In this document: in pieces, positions 9,101 through 17,032 of the stretch
How positions within the stretch are numbered: position 1 is the first letter of the stretch
How the letters are laid out: every line of letters begins with the position of its first letter
From: F23-D06 sp045116675
GTDB taxonomy: Bacteria; Bacteroidota; Bacteroidia; Bacteroidales; WCHB1-69
Assembly: GCA_045116675.1 (NCBI GenBank)
Contig: JBGUMF010000048.1
Span: 1 to 64,000 of the forward strand
DNA: 64,000 nucleotides
Direction of reading: 5' to 3'
Translations under genes and position numbers: made by a program
Notes under the pieces: generated by a model
Database searches by the model: none
Told to the model about the DNA's origin: nothing
Seen by the model: only the letters and a program-made list of their open reading frames with translations

Positions 9101-9335
9101 TCCGCAGTTGAAGAATGTGAGCTTCCAGGCCACGTGGGCGGGCTATTACACCGAGCCGCGCTACATCGTGGATCCGGAGCACGGTCTGTTGGTCGGTATG
9201 CGCGGCCACGGCTTCATGCTGGGTCAGTACTTGGCCAAGATTTACGTGGACAAGTACCTTGGCAAGGAGGCCCCGTCCTACATGTCGCGTTTGGCCATCA
9301 GCGGCGACGGCCTCAGCGAGAACGCGTTCCAGTAG
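6105..9335 (+). CDS. Multi-domain FAD/Fe-S amine (opine/proline/HCN-synthase-type) dehydrogenase fusion
   Basis: 1076 residues, cytoplasmic, no signal peptide. Domains in order: plant-type [2Fe-2S] ferredoxin (C60, C65, C68, C80; HcnA-like); FAD/NAD(P) disulfide-reductase-fold subunit with GAGPAG at 121-126, ATGAFP at 225-230 and GAGNIG at 268-273 (HcnB-like); two [4Fe-4S] sites (C460, C466, C469, C473 and C494, C497, C500, C504); a BFD-like [2Fe-2S] domain (C605, C607, C641, C646); and a DAO-type FAD oxidoreductase from GGGITGSG at 709-716 to the end (HcnC-like). In known relatives (hydrogen cyanide synthase, opine, hydroxyproline and archaeal proline dehydrogenases) these are separate subunits. 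The likely reaction is oxidation of a C-N bond of an amino acid or opine in the DAO half, with electrons passed through the Fe-S chain to the second flavin and an acceptor. Substrate unknown. It is a single-gene unit with its own promoter and a hairpin after the stop. Confidence 0.8.
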   Translation: MYAIKNHPILDIPEGDVVTFEYKGQQVKAQKGYTIAAALHQAGFPIHSHSLKGRERSMDCGIGKCGACEMLVDGEVKRICITKVDGVKKVEEIAHDYFPDNDTKKNTEAQKVYKTQVVIIGAGPAGLACREELNKLKIPNIVIDNNDRIGGQFTMQTHQFFFFEKEQKYGGMRGFDIAKTLAGDDHSGIMLNSTVWDILEGKRVAVKNMEDNSIFFVDANYLVVATGAFPFMPTFENDDLPGVYTAAVVQKMMNLQHTLLGKRILTIGAGNIGYLTSYQAMQAGAQVVAIVEAMDHEGGFPVQANRVRRLGIPIITSHTLLKAIPNEDHTGVIGAVIAECKNFKPVPGTEQIIKDIDLINICTGLKPDNLILEKGKVTFGLNTFGVGDATRVGEGTCAVLRGKQAAMEIAQQMNVRFNYDDYLAVTKDYADSQQHPVRVLDKPNRPTGERLQKPFVMADCIYGFACNPCSFACPQGAITKLATNTVPQIDYDKCIGCMKCVNHCPGLALFGYNIPKNWLFLPFEYDAEENAEVYLVNDNGEKVGEGVIEKITKGANKTNVARVKALTIEGEALVEVTGFVLKERYPQPIQWEKADGTDHAPAYVCHCDDVNIETILAAVKGKKIISVDELKHITRIGMGPCRGKRCIPRVKQLLAGYGVEVVGDATPRGPLSSQLNIGELCPSDKPATFVTNVNGTPTRKVECDVFVAGGGITGSGLFRYFAEAGKKVVLCNAERGSSWRCIGGGRPSFSVPEIADIAEHNRVIFEEIQKVTNINYKPTRYVGFAHDEANYKALEKSLEWSDGYMVDKKDFVKEVSPYFNPNLNTYQAACITNACWQATPGPTINYIRNIAIEHGGVLLEDTKLVEVQKTAKGFMALVFTHDKEYVEYHCEHFVNSLGPSANKFAEQLGMYLGLYPIKHQAFITHRLPMLGKDGDSLDMLIDRRKYKGFSAVYGQQFAETGQIIGCASPATEQLQAGKELKYNSQDFLQVCAEMFIDWIPQLKNVSFQATWAGYYTEPRYIVDPEHGLLVGMRGHGFMLGQYLAKIYVDKYLGKEAPSYMSRLAISGDGLSENAFQ

Positions 9336-9383
9336 GAACATATTGAATATGTCCCGATAGGATAATTTTTTGTATATCCAAAC

Positions 9384-9413
9384 CGAATAGGCGCAAGATT
9401 TTGCGCCTATTCG
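9384..9413. terminator. Strong hairpin between convergent genes
   Basis: 13-bp perfect stem (9384-9396 with 9401-9413) with loop GATT, 48 nt after the dehydrogenase stop and about 120 nt before the end of sbcC. No T run on either side, so a termination role for the two convergent genes is inferred from position. Confidence 0.55.
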
Positions 9414-9533
9414 TGTTATGCGTGAAGAAAAAATGTGTTTTGTCCCTTGTGAAAGAAGAGATTTATGGACAGTAAGATAGAGAATCAGTGAGGCTATTAT
9501 ATATTGTCCGATTTTATGTTTTGAAGAATTACC

Positions 9534-12500
9534 TCACCCCGCCGTGCGGTCGATGACGCGGATGCCGCTGCGTGTGGGATCGAGGCGGCGCACCTCCACA
9601 TGCACGGGTATGCGGTCGCGCAACTCCCGCACATGGCTGATCACCCCAACGCGTTTGCCCTTCTGTGCCTGCAATCGTTCCAAGAGCGTCATCACCGTGT
9701 TCAACTCGTTCTCACTCAGGGTGCCGAAGCCCTCGTCGATGAAGAGCGTGTCGATGGAGAGCCCCTGCCGGTTCATGGAGGCGAGGGCCAGCGCTAACGC
9801 CAGCGAGACGATGAAGCTCTCGCCTCCGCTGAGCGTGTCCACCGGACTGACCATGTCGGGCTGGTACTGGTCACGCAGGCTGATGGTCAGCGTGCCGGGG
9901 ATGCACTCCAGCTTGTAACGCTTGTCCAAATCGTGCAGATAGAGGTTGGCACTTCGCAATAGATTTTCTAACAGATAGCTTTGTGCGATGAGGCGGAATC
10001 TCATCCCGTCGGAGCCGCCGAAACTTTCGTTGAGGGTGTTCCACTTCTGCGCTGTGGCCTCTAATTGTGCTACCTTCTTCAAAAGTTCCTTTTGCCGCTC
10101 GCGTTCCGCTGCATCATGCTTCAGCTGGTTCTCTAATGTCGTGATTTTCTTGGATATATCTTCCAAGGTCTTCAATCCCATATCCAGCGCTTGGCGAAGG
10201 CTTTCTACCGTGTCCGATTCCTCAAAGGGTGGATGCTCTGACTCGTGGTGGCGGTTGTACGCTTCCGTGCGGGTTTCCACGGCGCCTTGTGCACGCGTCA
10301 GCGCCTCACGCCGTATGCGGCATGTCTGCCGCAAATCCTCGATATTGGCATATCCCCGAAGTTCTATTAGGCGCTCTTCCTGGATGGCAGGATGCTGTCT
10401 ATAAAACTGTTGCAGATTTTCTTCCAATCGGTTAATCTCCTCCTCCGCACTCCTCTTTGCCTCGAACAGCTTGCCGGCATTGACGGCAAACGAGCTCCAC
10501 AAATCGTCCAGTTTTTCTGTGATTAGAGCCCCTGCTGGCTCGTCTTCCGTTGTCCATGTCGTCCAAAGTTTAAGGACTTGGTCGCACGAATGGTTCATGT
10601 TCTTCAGCGAGGTCTCTGCCTGCTGAATGCGGATGCCCAGTTTTCTATGTTCCTCTTGCAACTGCCGATAAGCTTCCGCCTTGTTTTTAAGATTTGCGAC
10701 AAATCCGGCCGCGTCCTGCTCCCACTGTTCTTGCCATCCGGGAATGGTCATATATTCGGAAACCTCTTGTAGGTTTTTGGAAATCTGTGTATTACGGTTT
10801 TTAATTTGCTGTTTGCGGTTTTCCAGATTTTGTGTCTGCTCTCGCAGAAGATTAGCTGCTTTTTGTGTTTCCTGCTGTGCCGTGCCCAATTCTTTTTGCA
10901 GTTTGGTCTCCATGTCTTTGAAGGAGGAAATGGTTTTCTGCTGGTTGTCCACCTTTTTCTGGCGCTCATCCAGTTTTTCCCGCTCTTCCTGCAGCGTCAC
11001 CCCCACCGTCTCTATTTCCGTCTTCAGCCGCTCGATTATATCTTCCGACAGTTCCGGTACCTCCACGGCAATCTTACGGCAGCAGTCGCGCACCTTCGCA
11101 TGAGCGGCCGTCACCTCAGTGGTAGCGGTCGCCTCCTCGCGCTTGAGCTTTTCTAAGGCGGTCTGACATTCCCTTAGGATGCTTTCCGAGGCTTTTATTT
11201 CGGATTGTTTCTCTATCAAGGCTGCCTTTTTTGCATCCAGATCCGCTTGTAAAGGGTCCAGTATTTGGCGGGCCGCCTCATCCGACAGAAGATTGTGGAT
11301 CACTTGGCCGCACACGGGACACACGTCGCCCGTTTTCAGCTGTGCCCGAATGGCCTGCACCTGGTCGCCGATGGCCAGTTCCGCCGTCCGTACCGCTTCC
11401 TGTGATTGCTCGTAGGCGGTTTTGCGTTCGGCTTCCAACGGCTTGGCCGCTTCCAGTTTCTTCGTCTCGATCTGTCGGGTATTCTCCTTGTCGGCTATGT
11501 TATCTCGGATGGTTTGCGCCTTTTGGAGGGCACTTTCCAGACGGCTGGTCTCCACAAGTGCCGCGTTGAGGTTGGTCTGTTTTTGTTCCACGTTTTGGCG
11601 GTCGGTGGCTAGGGCATCCGGGTTCAATGCTACCAAGGCCTGCTCGGCCTGCTGCACAGCATTATGCTGTTGTGCTGTCGATTTTTCCAGATTCTTCTCC
11701 GCTTTTTCGCGGTCGAGAAGCTCCTGTTTCAAGGCGGGTTGCAAATCCTGCAAACGCTTACATTCGTTATCGTCGTTTTGATTTTCAGTTTGATAACGAA
11801 CCACCTCGTCCAACTTGGCGGTAATGGTCTGGTATTGGGCGTACATGGGTTCATGTTCCGCTTCGCTCTCTATTTGTTTGCGTTTTTCCTCACAATCCTG
11901 TTGCTCTTTCTGGAGTGTTTCAGCAAAGAGTGTTTTCGAGCGTGCCAGTTGTGCGAACTGCTTGCGGGCATTGGGCTCCTTTTCCGTCAGAATCCGCTGC
12001 ATCCGCTCTTTTTGTTGGCGCAAGGTGTCATAATCGGCCCGTGCCGTTGCCGAGAGGTCGAAGTCGGCCACCCGCTGTTCGTCGGCTTTGAACTGGGGGG
12101 CTTCCACCTGTTCGCGGCAGATTGCTAACTGATGTTCAGCCGCCTGTTTGGCGGCCAAGGTCTCCTTCTCTTTTTCCATCCATCGGAATTTCGCCTCTAT
12201 GGTCTGCTGTTGTAGCTTTGTTTTATCTTTCTTTGCAGTAGTCAGTTCCAGATCTTGTAGTACAGCTTCACGTTCGTCTTTTTCCATCAGGTTGATCGCA
12301 TCTGCTTTGGCCTTTTCGTCCCGGTAGGTCCGTTCCGCTTCCCCACACATTTTGAAGATAGTCTGCCCGATGATGCTGTACTGTTCCGTACGTGTCATCT
12401 TCTCCAGGATTTTGGACTTGTCATCTTCCGAACTCTTCAGGAATTGGGTGAACTGTCCTTGTGCCAGCATGGTGGTGCGGCAGAACTGGTCGAAGTCCAT

Positions 12501-12941
12501 GCCCACGGCGTTCAGCAGCGCAGCCTCCATCTCCTTGCGGTCCACGGGGATGCCGTCCACTGTGAGGCTGCGCTTGGTCGGGTCAAGGGTCATGTTGCGT
12601 GTACGTCGGGCGTGCCATCCCGCGACGTACTCTTTGCCATCCTCCCCGATGAAGGTGAGTTCCACGGAGGCTTCCGTGGCACCGTGCCGCATCAGGTTGC
12701 GCGAGTCCTGTGCCGAGATGATGTCGCGTCCGTACTCTTTTTTCCGGTTGTTGGCCATGCGCAGGCGGGGTGTCACGCCGTACAAGGCCAGACATATCGC
12801 GTCTAACAGGGTGCTTTTGCCGCTTCCGGTGTCGCCGCAGATGAGGAATAGTCGGGCGGTGGAGAGCGGTTTCTGGTCGAAATCCAGCTCGGCATTCTCC
12901 AACGAGGCGATATTATGAATGTGTATTTTCTTCAGTATCAT
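9534..12941 (-). CDS. sbcC: SbcC, ATPase subunit of the SbcCD (Rad50/Mre11-type) nuclease
   Basis: 1135 residues. Walker A GDTGSGKST at 36-44, then about 900 residues of coiled coil split by the zinc hook CPVCG (about residue 547). A C-terminal ABC half follows with the signature LSGGESF and Walker B TLFIDEGFG. With SbcD it forms the ATP-dependent nuclease that opens hairpins and processes DNA ends. The partner gene sbcD lies 114 nt upstream on the same strand, separated by a tandem repeat tract. The stop is followed by the convergent dehydrogenase gene. Confidence 0.96.
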   Translation of the reverse strand: MILKKIHIHNIASLENAELDFDQKPLSTARLFLICGDTGSGKSTLLDAICLALYGVTPRLRMANNRKKEYGRDIISAQDSRNLMRHGATEASVELTFIGEDGKEYVAGWHARRTRNMTLDPTKRSLTVDGIPVDRKEMEAALLNAVGMDFDQFCRTTMLAQGQFTQFLKSSEDDKSKILEKMTRTEQYSIIGQTIFKMCGEAERTYRDEKAKADAINLMEKDEREAVLQDLELTTAKKDKTKLQQQTIEAKFRWMEKEKETLAAKQAAEHQLAICREQVEAPQFKADEQRVADFDLSATARADYDTLRQQKERMQRILTEKEPNARKQFAQLARSKTLFAETLQKEQQDCEEKRKQIESEAEHEPMYAQYQTITAKLDEVVRYQTENQNDDNECKRLQDLQPALKQELLDREKAEKNLEKSTAQQHNAVQQAEQALVALNPDALATDRQNVEQKQTNLNAALVETSRLESALQKAQTIRDNIADKENTRQIETKKLEAAKPLEAERKTAYEQSQEAVRTAELAIGDQVQAIRAQLKTGDVCPVCGQVIHNLLSDEAARQILDPLQADLDAKKAALIEKQSEIKASESILRECQTALEKLKREEATATTEVTAAHAKVRDCCRKIAVEVPELSEDIIERLKTEIETVGVTLQEEREKLDERQKKVDNQQKTISSFKDMETKLQKELGTAQQETQKAANLLREQTQNLENRKQQIKNRNTQISKNLQEVSEYMTIPGWQEQWEQDAAGFVANLKNKAEAYRQLQEEHRKLGIRIQQAETSLKNMNHSCDQVLKLWTTWTTEDEPAGALITEKLDDLWSSFAVNAGKLFEAKRSAEEEINRLEENLQQFYRQHPAIQEERLIELRGYANIEDLRQTCRIRREALTRAQGAVETRTEAYNRHHESEHPPFEESDTVESLRQALDMGLKTLEDISKKITTLENQLKHDAAERERQKELLKKVAQLEATAQKWNTLNESFGGSDGMRFRLIAQSYLLENLLRSANLYLHDLDKRYKLECIPGTLTISLRDQYQPDMVSPVDTLSGGESFIVSLALALALASMNRQGLSIDTLFIDEGFGTLSENELNTVMTLLERLQAQKGKRVGVISHVRELRDRIPVHVEVRRLDPTRSGIRVIDRTAG

Positions 12942-12956
12942 TTTGAGATTGTTGTG

Positions 12957-13016
12957 GTTAGTGAATAGTGATTAGTGAATAGTGATCAGTGATTAGTGAA
13001 TAGTGAATGGTGATAG
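12957..13016. repeat. Degenerate 7-bp tandem repeat between sbcD and sbcC
   Basis: About eight copies of a 7-base unit close to AGTGAWT (for example AGTGAAT AGTGATT), lying in the 114-nt gap between the two sbc genes. It looks like slippage-generated low-complexity DNA. A much weaker similar tract (GTGATCAGTAG twice) follows the SDR gene at about 5944-5976. Confidence 0.7.
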
Positions 13017-13055
13017 GCTTTTTTGCAAATTCTCTAAACGCTCAACTCTAAACTC

Positions 13056-14285
13056 TTAACTATTAATTGCTTGGTTTGACCTCATGATGGCTTCTTTCAG
13101 CATCTTCAGCATCTCCTCATCGGGTGGCACGTTGAACTTTTTCCGGAAGAAGTGGGATGCCAGCTCTATCGGGTCAGGCATGTTGTCGGCGTCGAAGGTG
13201 TCGGCGATGGGTTCTTCCTCGTCGTCGGACGAGATGGTCGGCAAGACGGTCTTCACGCAGCAGTAGCGGGCCTGTTTCCCCTTGAGGGTTTGGGTGATAC
13301 GCTCCACGTAGTTGGGTGGCAGCGGACCGTTCAGCAGCACATGGAGGCGTATGTAAGCCTGTGTGTCGGCGGGCAGCTCTTCCAATTCGGAGAGTGCCTC
13401 CTCGAAGGGGGCTGGTTTGGCGGGTAGGGTGAGCAGCGGTCGTGGGTTGCGGATGGGGATCTCCTCGACCACGGGGGCGGCGTCGCGCGCGATGGTCACT
13501 AATGACACGCCATGAGTGCCCTGTTCGTCAAACGACACGGCGATGGGCGTGCCGCAGTAGCGGGCCATGGCGGCGCCGCCGGTAAAGGTCTTGGCGTTGT
13601 GGATGTGCCCCAAAGCCAGATAGGCGTAGCCGTTTCCTAACTGTTCCTGGTCCACTGTCTCGATGTTGCCGAGGCTCTCCGCGAAGCTGTGGCCGGCGAA
13701 GTTGCCGCCTGTCAGGGAGAGGTGGGCGGTGAGCACCACAGGCAGACCGTCGGGATTGCGGCGGGCGGTCTCGTCCAACAGCAGTTGGAAGAAGGCCTTC
13801 TGACGTTCCTCTTTGGTTTGGGCCTCGCCGATTTGCGGGTAGCTGTACTCATACACGTGTGGTACGGCGATGATGAAGCCGGCGGGATGCCCCTCATGAT
13901 CCGTGATTTCCACAATGTGCCGGTCCGCATTAATGGAGCCGTCGTCCAGACGTTCCACCTGGCCTATCACCTTCACATTCAGGCGGTCCCAAATCAGAGA
14001 TTCCACTTCTATGGCGGATTTGCCGTCGTGGTTGCCGGCGGTGATCACGATGCGCATATCGGGGCAACGGTCACGCAGGGTGAGGAGGGTGTTCACGTAG
14101 AGTTGCCGTGCCTCCACGGAGGGCACCACGCGGTCGAACACGTCGCCGCATACGATCAGTGCATCGGGGCGTTCCCGTTCCGCAATGGCGACCAGTTGGT
14201 CGAGAAACGAGCGATGTTCATGCGTGCGGTCGTACTCGTACAGCACGTGCCCGAGGTGCCAGTCGGAGGTATGTAGTATTTTCAT
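13056..14285 (-). CDS. sbcD: SbcD, nuclease subunit of SbcCD (calcineurin-like phosphoesterase)
   Basis: 409 residues. Phosphoesterase motifs in order: DWHLGH (residues 7-12), GDVFDR (about 47-52), GNHD (about 83-86), TAHLSL and GHIHNAK. These supply the two-metal site of Mre11-type nucleases. The C-terminal part (from about 280) is the capping and SbcC-binding region. It starts 15 nt after the stop of the FISUMP gene and I see no promoter there, so it may be read from that gene's promoter or from one I cannot recognise. sbcC follows on the same strand. Confidence 0.95.
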   Translation of the reverse strand: MKILHTSDWHLGHVLYEYDRTHEHRSFLDQLVAIAERERPDALIVCGDVFDRVVPSVEARQLYVNTLLTLRDRCPDMRIVITAGNHDGKSAIEVESLIWDRLNVKVIGQVERLDDGSINADRHIVEITDHEGHPAGFIIAVPHVYEYSYPQIGEAQTKEERQKAFFQLLLDETARRNPDGLPVVLTAHLSLTGGNFAGHSFAESLGNIETVDQEQLGNGYAYLALGHIHNAKTFTGGAAMARYCGTPIAVSFDEQGTHGVSLVTIARDAAPVVEEIPIRNPRPLLTLPAKPAPFEEALSELEELPADTQAYIRLHVLLNGPLPPNYVERITQTLKGKQARYCCVKTVLPTISSDDEEEPIADTFDADNMPDPIELASHFFRKKFNVPPDEEMLKMLKEAIMRSNQAINS

Positions 14286-14300
14286 AACAGAGTAGTTGGG

Positions 14301-16634
14301 TTAATCGAGAAGACAACGGACTGAATAACCGAGCCGTTTGTACCAGCCAGTGTTGGTCACACACGTATTATCGTAGCGCAGTTGGCGACAACTTGAGAAG
14401 GTGCCAGTTCCTCCTGTTGAAGACCAAAAAAACGCGTTTTCGCCCGAGGAGAAAAAACTCGCACCGCCCCAGTTGCCTGCCGGAACTGCGGAAAACCCTG
14501 ATGCATTATGCCATGGGTAATTTGCATCGCCAGGGGAGTTGGCGATGTTTGAAGTGTTCCAATAGTCTCCTGCCAATCTGCTCGCATGGTCTCCGCGTGT
14601 GCCTGTACCAGATACGTCCATCTCGGTTTGCGTAGTCTCCATTATGGTCCACTCTGCATCACTTGGCACGTGCCAGCCAGTAGGGCAGATGCCCTGTACA
14701 CCACTCGGAACGCTTGCACTGCTGTTTGCCCCATGCATCACTGCAGTCCAAGTATAATGGTAACCTCGAGCTTCTAATGGAATATTGGAACTATTGTAAT
14801 CATAGTAGAAGGGTACATAATCGTTGAAATTGTCGCCACTGCCGGCAGGAACAGCTGTCCCATCCGCGTAATGTGTGGTACGAAGGTTCTCCCGCATCCA
14901 GCATTGATTACCAATCTGTACCGTGTTATAAACATTACCATCGTAGTCTGTCACGGTGGCAGCATCCGGACAGGGTCCCTCCGACATGGCAGGAGTCACC
15001 AAGATGGTTCTCCCCCTGTCAAAAGCCAATTCCCATTCGGTTATCCAACCGTTGCAAAGGGGTTCACCATCTACCACTTCAATACTCCAAGTGCCGTTTA
15101 AAGGACAACCAATCAAGTTGGCGAAAGAATTTTCCGGATGGAATACGTTGGTCATTGCCGCCACGTTGGTGGAATCCAGGCGATGGTCACTAGTTATATT
15201 GCTGCTTACATAAACATAATTGTCAGGATGGTATTGGTAGTTGTTGTTTGTATTGTCCGACCAAACATAGTTCCATGGGGTTCCCATTGGATTGCTGGCG
15301 GGATTGCATTTGTTTTCATAATAATTGTTGGAAGTACCGTCAATTCCAAATTGACAGTTGGGATTTCCTGTTGGAATCCATCCCCATTCCGATTGTGGAA
15401 TAGCACTTGTGCATTCCGTGGTTGTCGAACTGCTGAATTTCCGTAAGATTGAGGAAAATTGTCCATTGGGACAAACCAGCGCTATCCATAAATCCCCAAC
15501 CCACGAATGCTCTATTTTAATCCGCACAAAGCCAATGTCATTAACGCTCTGTATAGTGTCAGAAGGAGAAAAGTCGTTGATGTTCACAGACGACACGTAG
15601 GTGCACCCGTTGCCGCAATTCGTTCCATCGGCCAGAAAAGCAGTGTCTGTTTGCGTGAAAGATTGGGATATGCGGAACTGATATTCATTGCCATAAACCG
15701 TGCCGTAACGAATTGTGGCATAAGCTCTCAAATAGTACCTTTTTTCAGGGTCCAATCCTGCCAAAATACTGGAAAAGCTGCCCGTACCGCCGTTTTCCAC
15801 CGAATGGTTGTTTGCCAGGGAGGGATGCGGGAGAGTTCCCCAGCAGAATCCCCGCGCTAACACGTTTTCATTTGTCGTCACTGTCCCATAGCATTGTACT
15901 GTCAACGAGTTATTAGAAGTCAGCGTGTCGGTAGTAACGGTCATAAGGCTGGTCGGATCAATGAGGAATAGCAACTGAATATCCTCACTTGTGTACTGTT
16001 GCTGCGTCACTGTTTCGCTCGGAAACAGTATGCCGTGACTGGAGAAATAACCCGAGTATTGCATCTCATCTCCCAATTCAAAATCATGGGAGGATGTGCT
16101 TCTCAGACACACCTTCATCGCTTTTTCCGAATGGTTGGCCGTCCGAATCCTGTCGGCACTGGCATGGCCTTTGTTGATCATTTTCAGGCTGCGAGTGCCT
16201 GATGGGGCAGTCACCGACAGAACATATACTTGCGGAGTTGTCACGGAGATCTCAAAAAAATTGTTTCCACAAACGAGGTTCCCACTATAGGATGCACATT
16301 TTTTCCCGTTTACGTCAACTAAGACCATCGTTACCGGCTCGTCTTTGGCAGATGAGATGTTGACCCGTGTCTGCCCATCAAATGGGTTTGGCATCACCTC
16401 CATGCCTTCCGCCAATTGGGGATCCTCTATCGAGGTGCCGATCTCCAACGTATATACGGTGTCGGGGAAAAAAATGGTTTCCGACCATCCCCGAGTGATG
16501 TTTTTCACGATAACGCTGTCTATCCGCACATAATTGTTGTTCTTGTCAATGCCTGAAAACAGTAAATCTATTGTCTCTTGTGCATGAATTGTCAGTGAAA
16601 ACAACGCTATTGAGAGAAGAAGGATTCTTTTCAT
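14301..16634 (-). CDS. Large secreted protein: internal T9SS-like domain, P-domain-like region, C-terminal FISUMP domain
   Basis: 777 residues with signal peptide MKRILLLSIALFSLTIHAQ. Residues of about 75-155 (from EVMPNPFDGQTRVN to VYVLSVTAPSGTRSLKMI) look like a type A T9SS sorting domain, but placed near the N-terminus rather than at the end. The middle (about 385-560, with SVNDIGFVRIKIEHSWVGDL and GTWSIEVVD) resembles a proprotein-convertase P-like beta-sandwich. The last 200 residues (TDYDGNVYNTVQIGNQCWM and ICPTGWHVPSDAEW, ending GYSVRCLLD) are a Fibrobacter major paralogous (FISUMP) domain. Probably an exported surface protein; function unknown. Promoter -7 box at 16657-16664. sbcD starts 15 nt downstream. 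Confidence 0.8.
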   Translation of the reverse strand: MKRILLLSIALFSLTIHAQETIDLLFSGIDKNNNYVRIDSVIVKNITRGWSETIFFPDTVYTLEIGTSIEDPQLAEGMEVMPNPFDGQTRVNISSAKDEPVTMVLVDVNGKKCASYSGNLVCGNNFFEISVTTPQVYVLSVTAPSGTRSLKMINKGHASADRIRTANHSEKAMKVCLRSTSSHDFELGDEMQYSGYFSSHGILFPSETVTQQQYTSEDIQLLFLIDPTSLMTVTTDTLTSNNSLTVQCYGTVTTNENVLARGFCWGTLPHPSLANNHSVENGGTGSFSSILAGLDPEKRYYLRAYATIRYGTVYGNEYQFRISQSFTQTDTAFLADGTNCGNGCTYVSSVNINDFSPSDTIQSVNDIGFVRIKIEHSWVGDLWIALVCPNGQFSSILRKFSSSTTTECTSAIPQSEWGWIPTGNPNCQFGIDGTSNNYYENKCNPASNPMGTPWNYVWSDNTNNNYQYHPDNYVYVSSNITSDHRLDSTNVAAMTNVFHPENSFANLIGCPLNGTWSIEVVDGEPLCNGWITEWELAFDRGRTILVTPAMSEGPCPDAATVTDYDGNVYNTVQIGNQCWMRENLRTTHYADGTAVPAGSGDNFNDYVPFYYDYNSSNIPLEARGYHYTWTAVMHGANSSASVPSGVQGICPTGWHVPSDAEWTIMETTQTEMDVSGTGTRGDHASRLAGDYWNTSNIANSPGDANYPWHNASGFSAVPAGNWGGASFFSSGENAFFWSSTGGTGTFSSCRQLRYDNTCVTNTGWYKRLGYSVRCLLD

Positions 16635-16656
16635 ATCGGTATATTATTTAAAGTGA

Positions 16657-16664
16657 CAAAAGTA
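16657..16664 (-). promoter_or_regulatory. Bacteroidetes -7 box for the FISUMP gene
   Basis: TACTTTTG on the minus strand, 22 nt upstream of the ATG at 16634. Confidence 0.55.
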
Positions 16665-16761
16665 AAAAAAAATGGAATATCTCTCCATTTCGTTTTTTAC
16701 CTGTTAGTTGATTTCATTCAGTGTTTATGAATTTGCAGCAAAGATGCTTTTTCTATATATA

Positions 16762-16792
16762 GCGAGGTGGTCAAATTTTTTGACCACCTCGC
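16762..16792 (-). terminator. Hairpin terminator after the XRE regulator gene
   Basis: 12-bp perfect stem (16762-16773 with 16781-16792) around a loop of A and T, about 40 nt downstream of the XRE stop. The AT-rich flank on the minus-strand side supports termination. Confidence 0.65.
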
Positions 16793-16831
16793 CAAAACTC
16801 AGATTTTTGCAATCGCGAAAAAAAAACTGTA

Positions 16832-17032
16832 TTAATCCCCCTCCTCCAGCATGAACAGCTCTTCCACTGTTTTGCCGAAATATTGCGCCATCTTCAGCGC
16901 CAAGAGGGTGCTGGGGACGTATTTGCCTAACTCGATGGAGTTCACCGCTTGACGGGTCACGCCGATTTTTTCCGCCAGTTCGCCTTGGGTGATGTTAACT
17001 TCGGCGCGTGCCACTTTAATCCTGTTTTTCAT
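16832..17032 (-). CDS. Small XRE-family transcriptional regulator
   Basis: 66 residues from the ATG at 17032 (MKNRIKVARAEVNITQGELA). It is a bare helix-turn-helix domain with ITQGELAEKIGVTRQAVNSI as the recognition region, then YVPSTLLALKMAQYFGKTVE. A longer reading upstream is unlikely because it overlaps the previous gene entirely. Its start lies 17 nt inside the end of the membrane protein gene, so the two are coupled. XRE regulators of this size are often paired with a small integral membrane protein, as here. Confidence 0.88.
   Translation of the reverse strand: MKNRIKVARAEVNITQGELAEKIGVTRQAVNSIELGKYVPSTLLALKMAQYFGKTVEELFMLEEGD

Noticed and set aside
7176..9341. Minus-strand open frame of about 720 codons opposite the amine dehydrogenase gene
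   Set aside because: It is a mirror of the codon bias in the plus-strand gene. The plus strand shows clear domain motifs throughout, the minus strand shows none.
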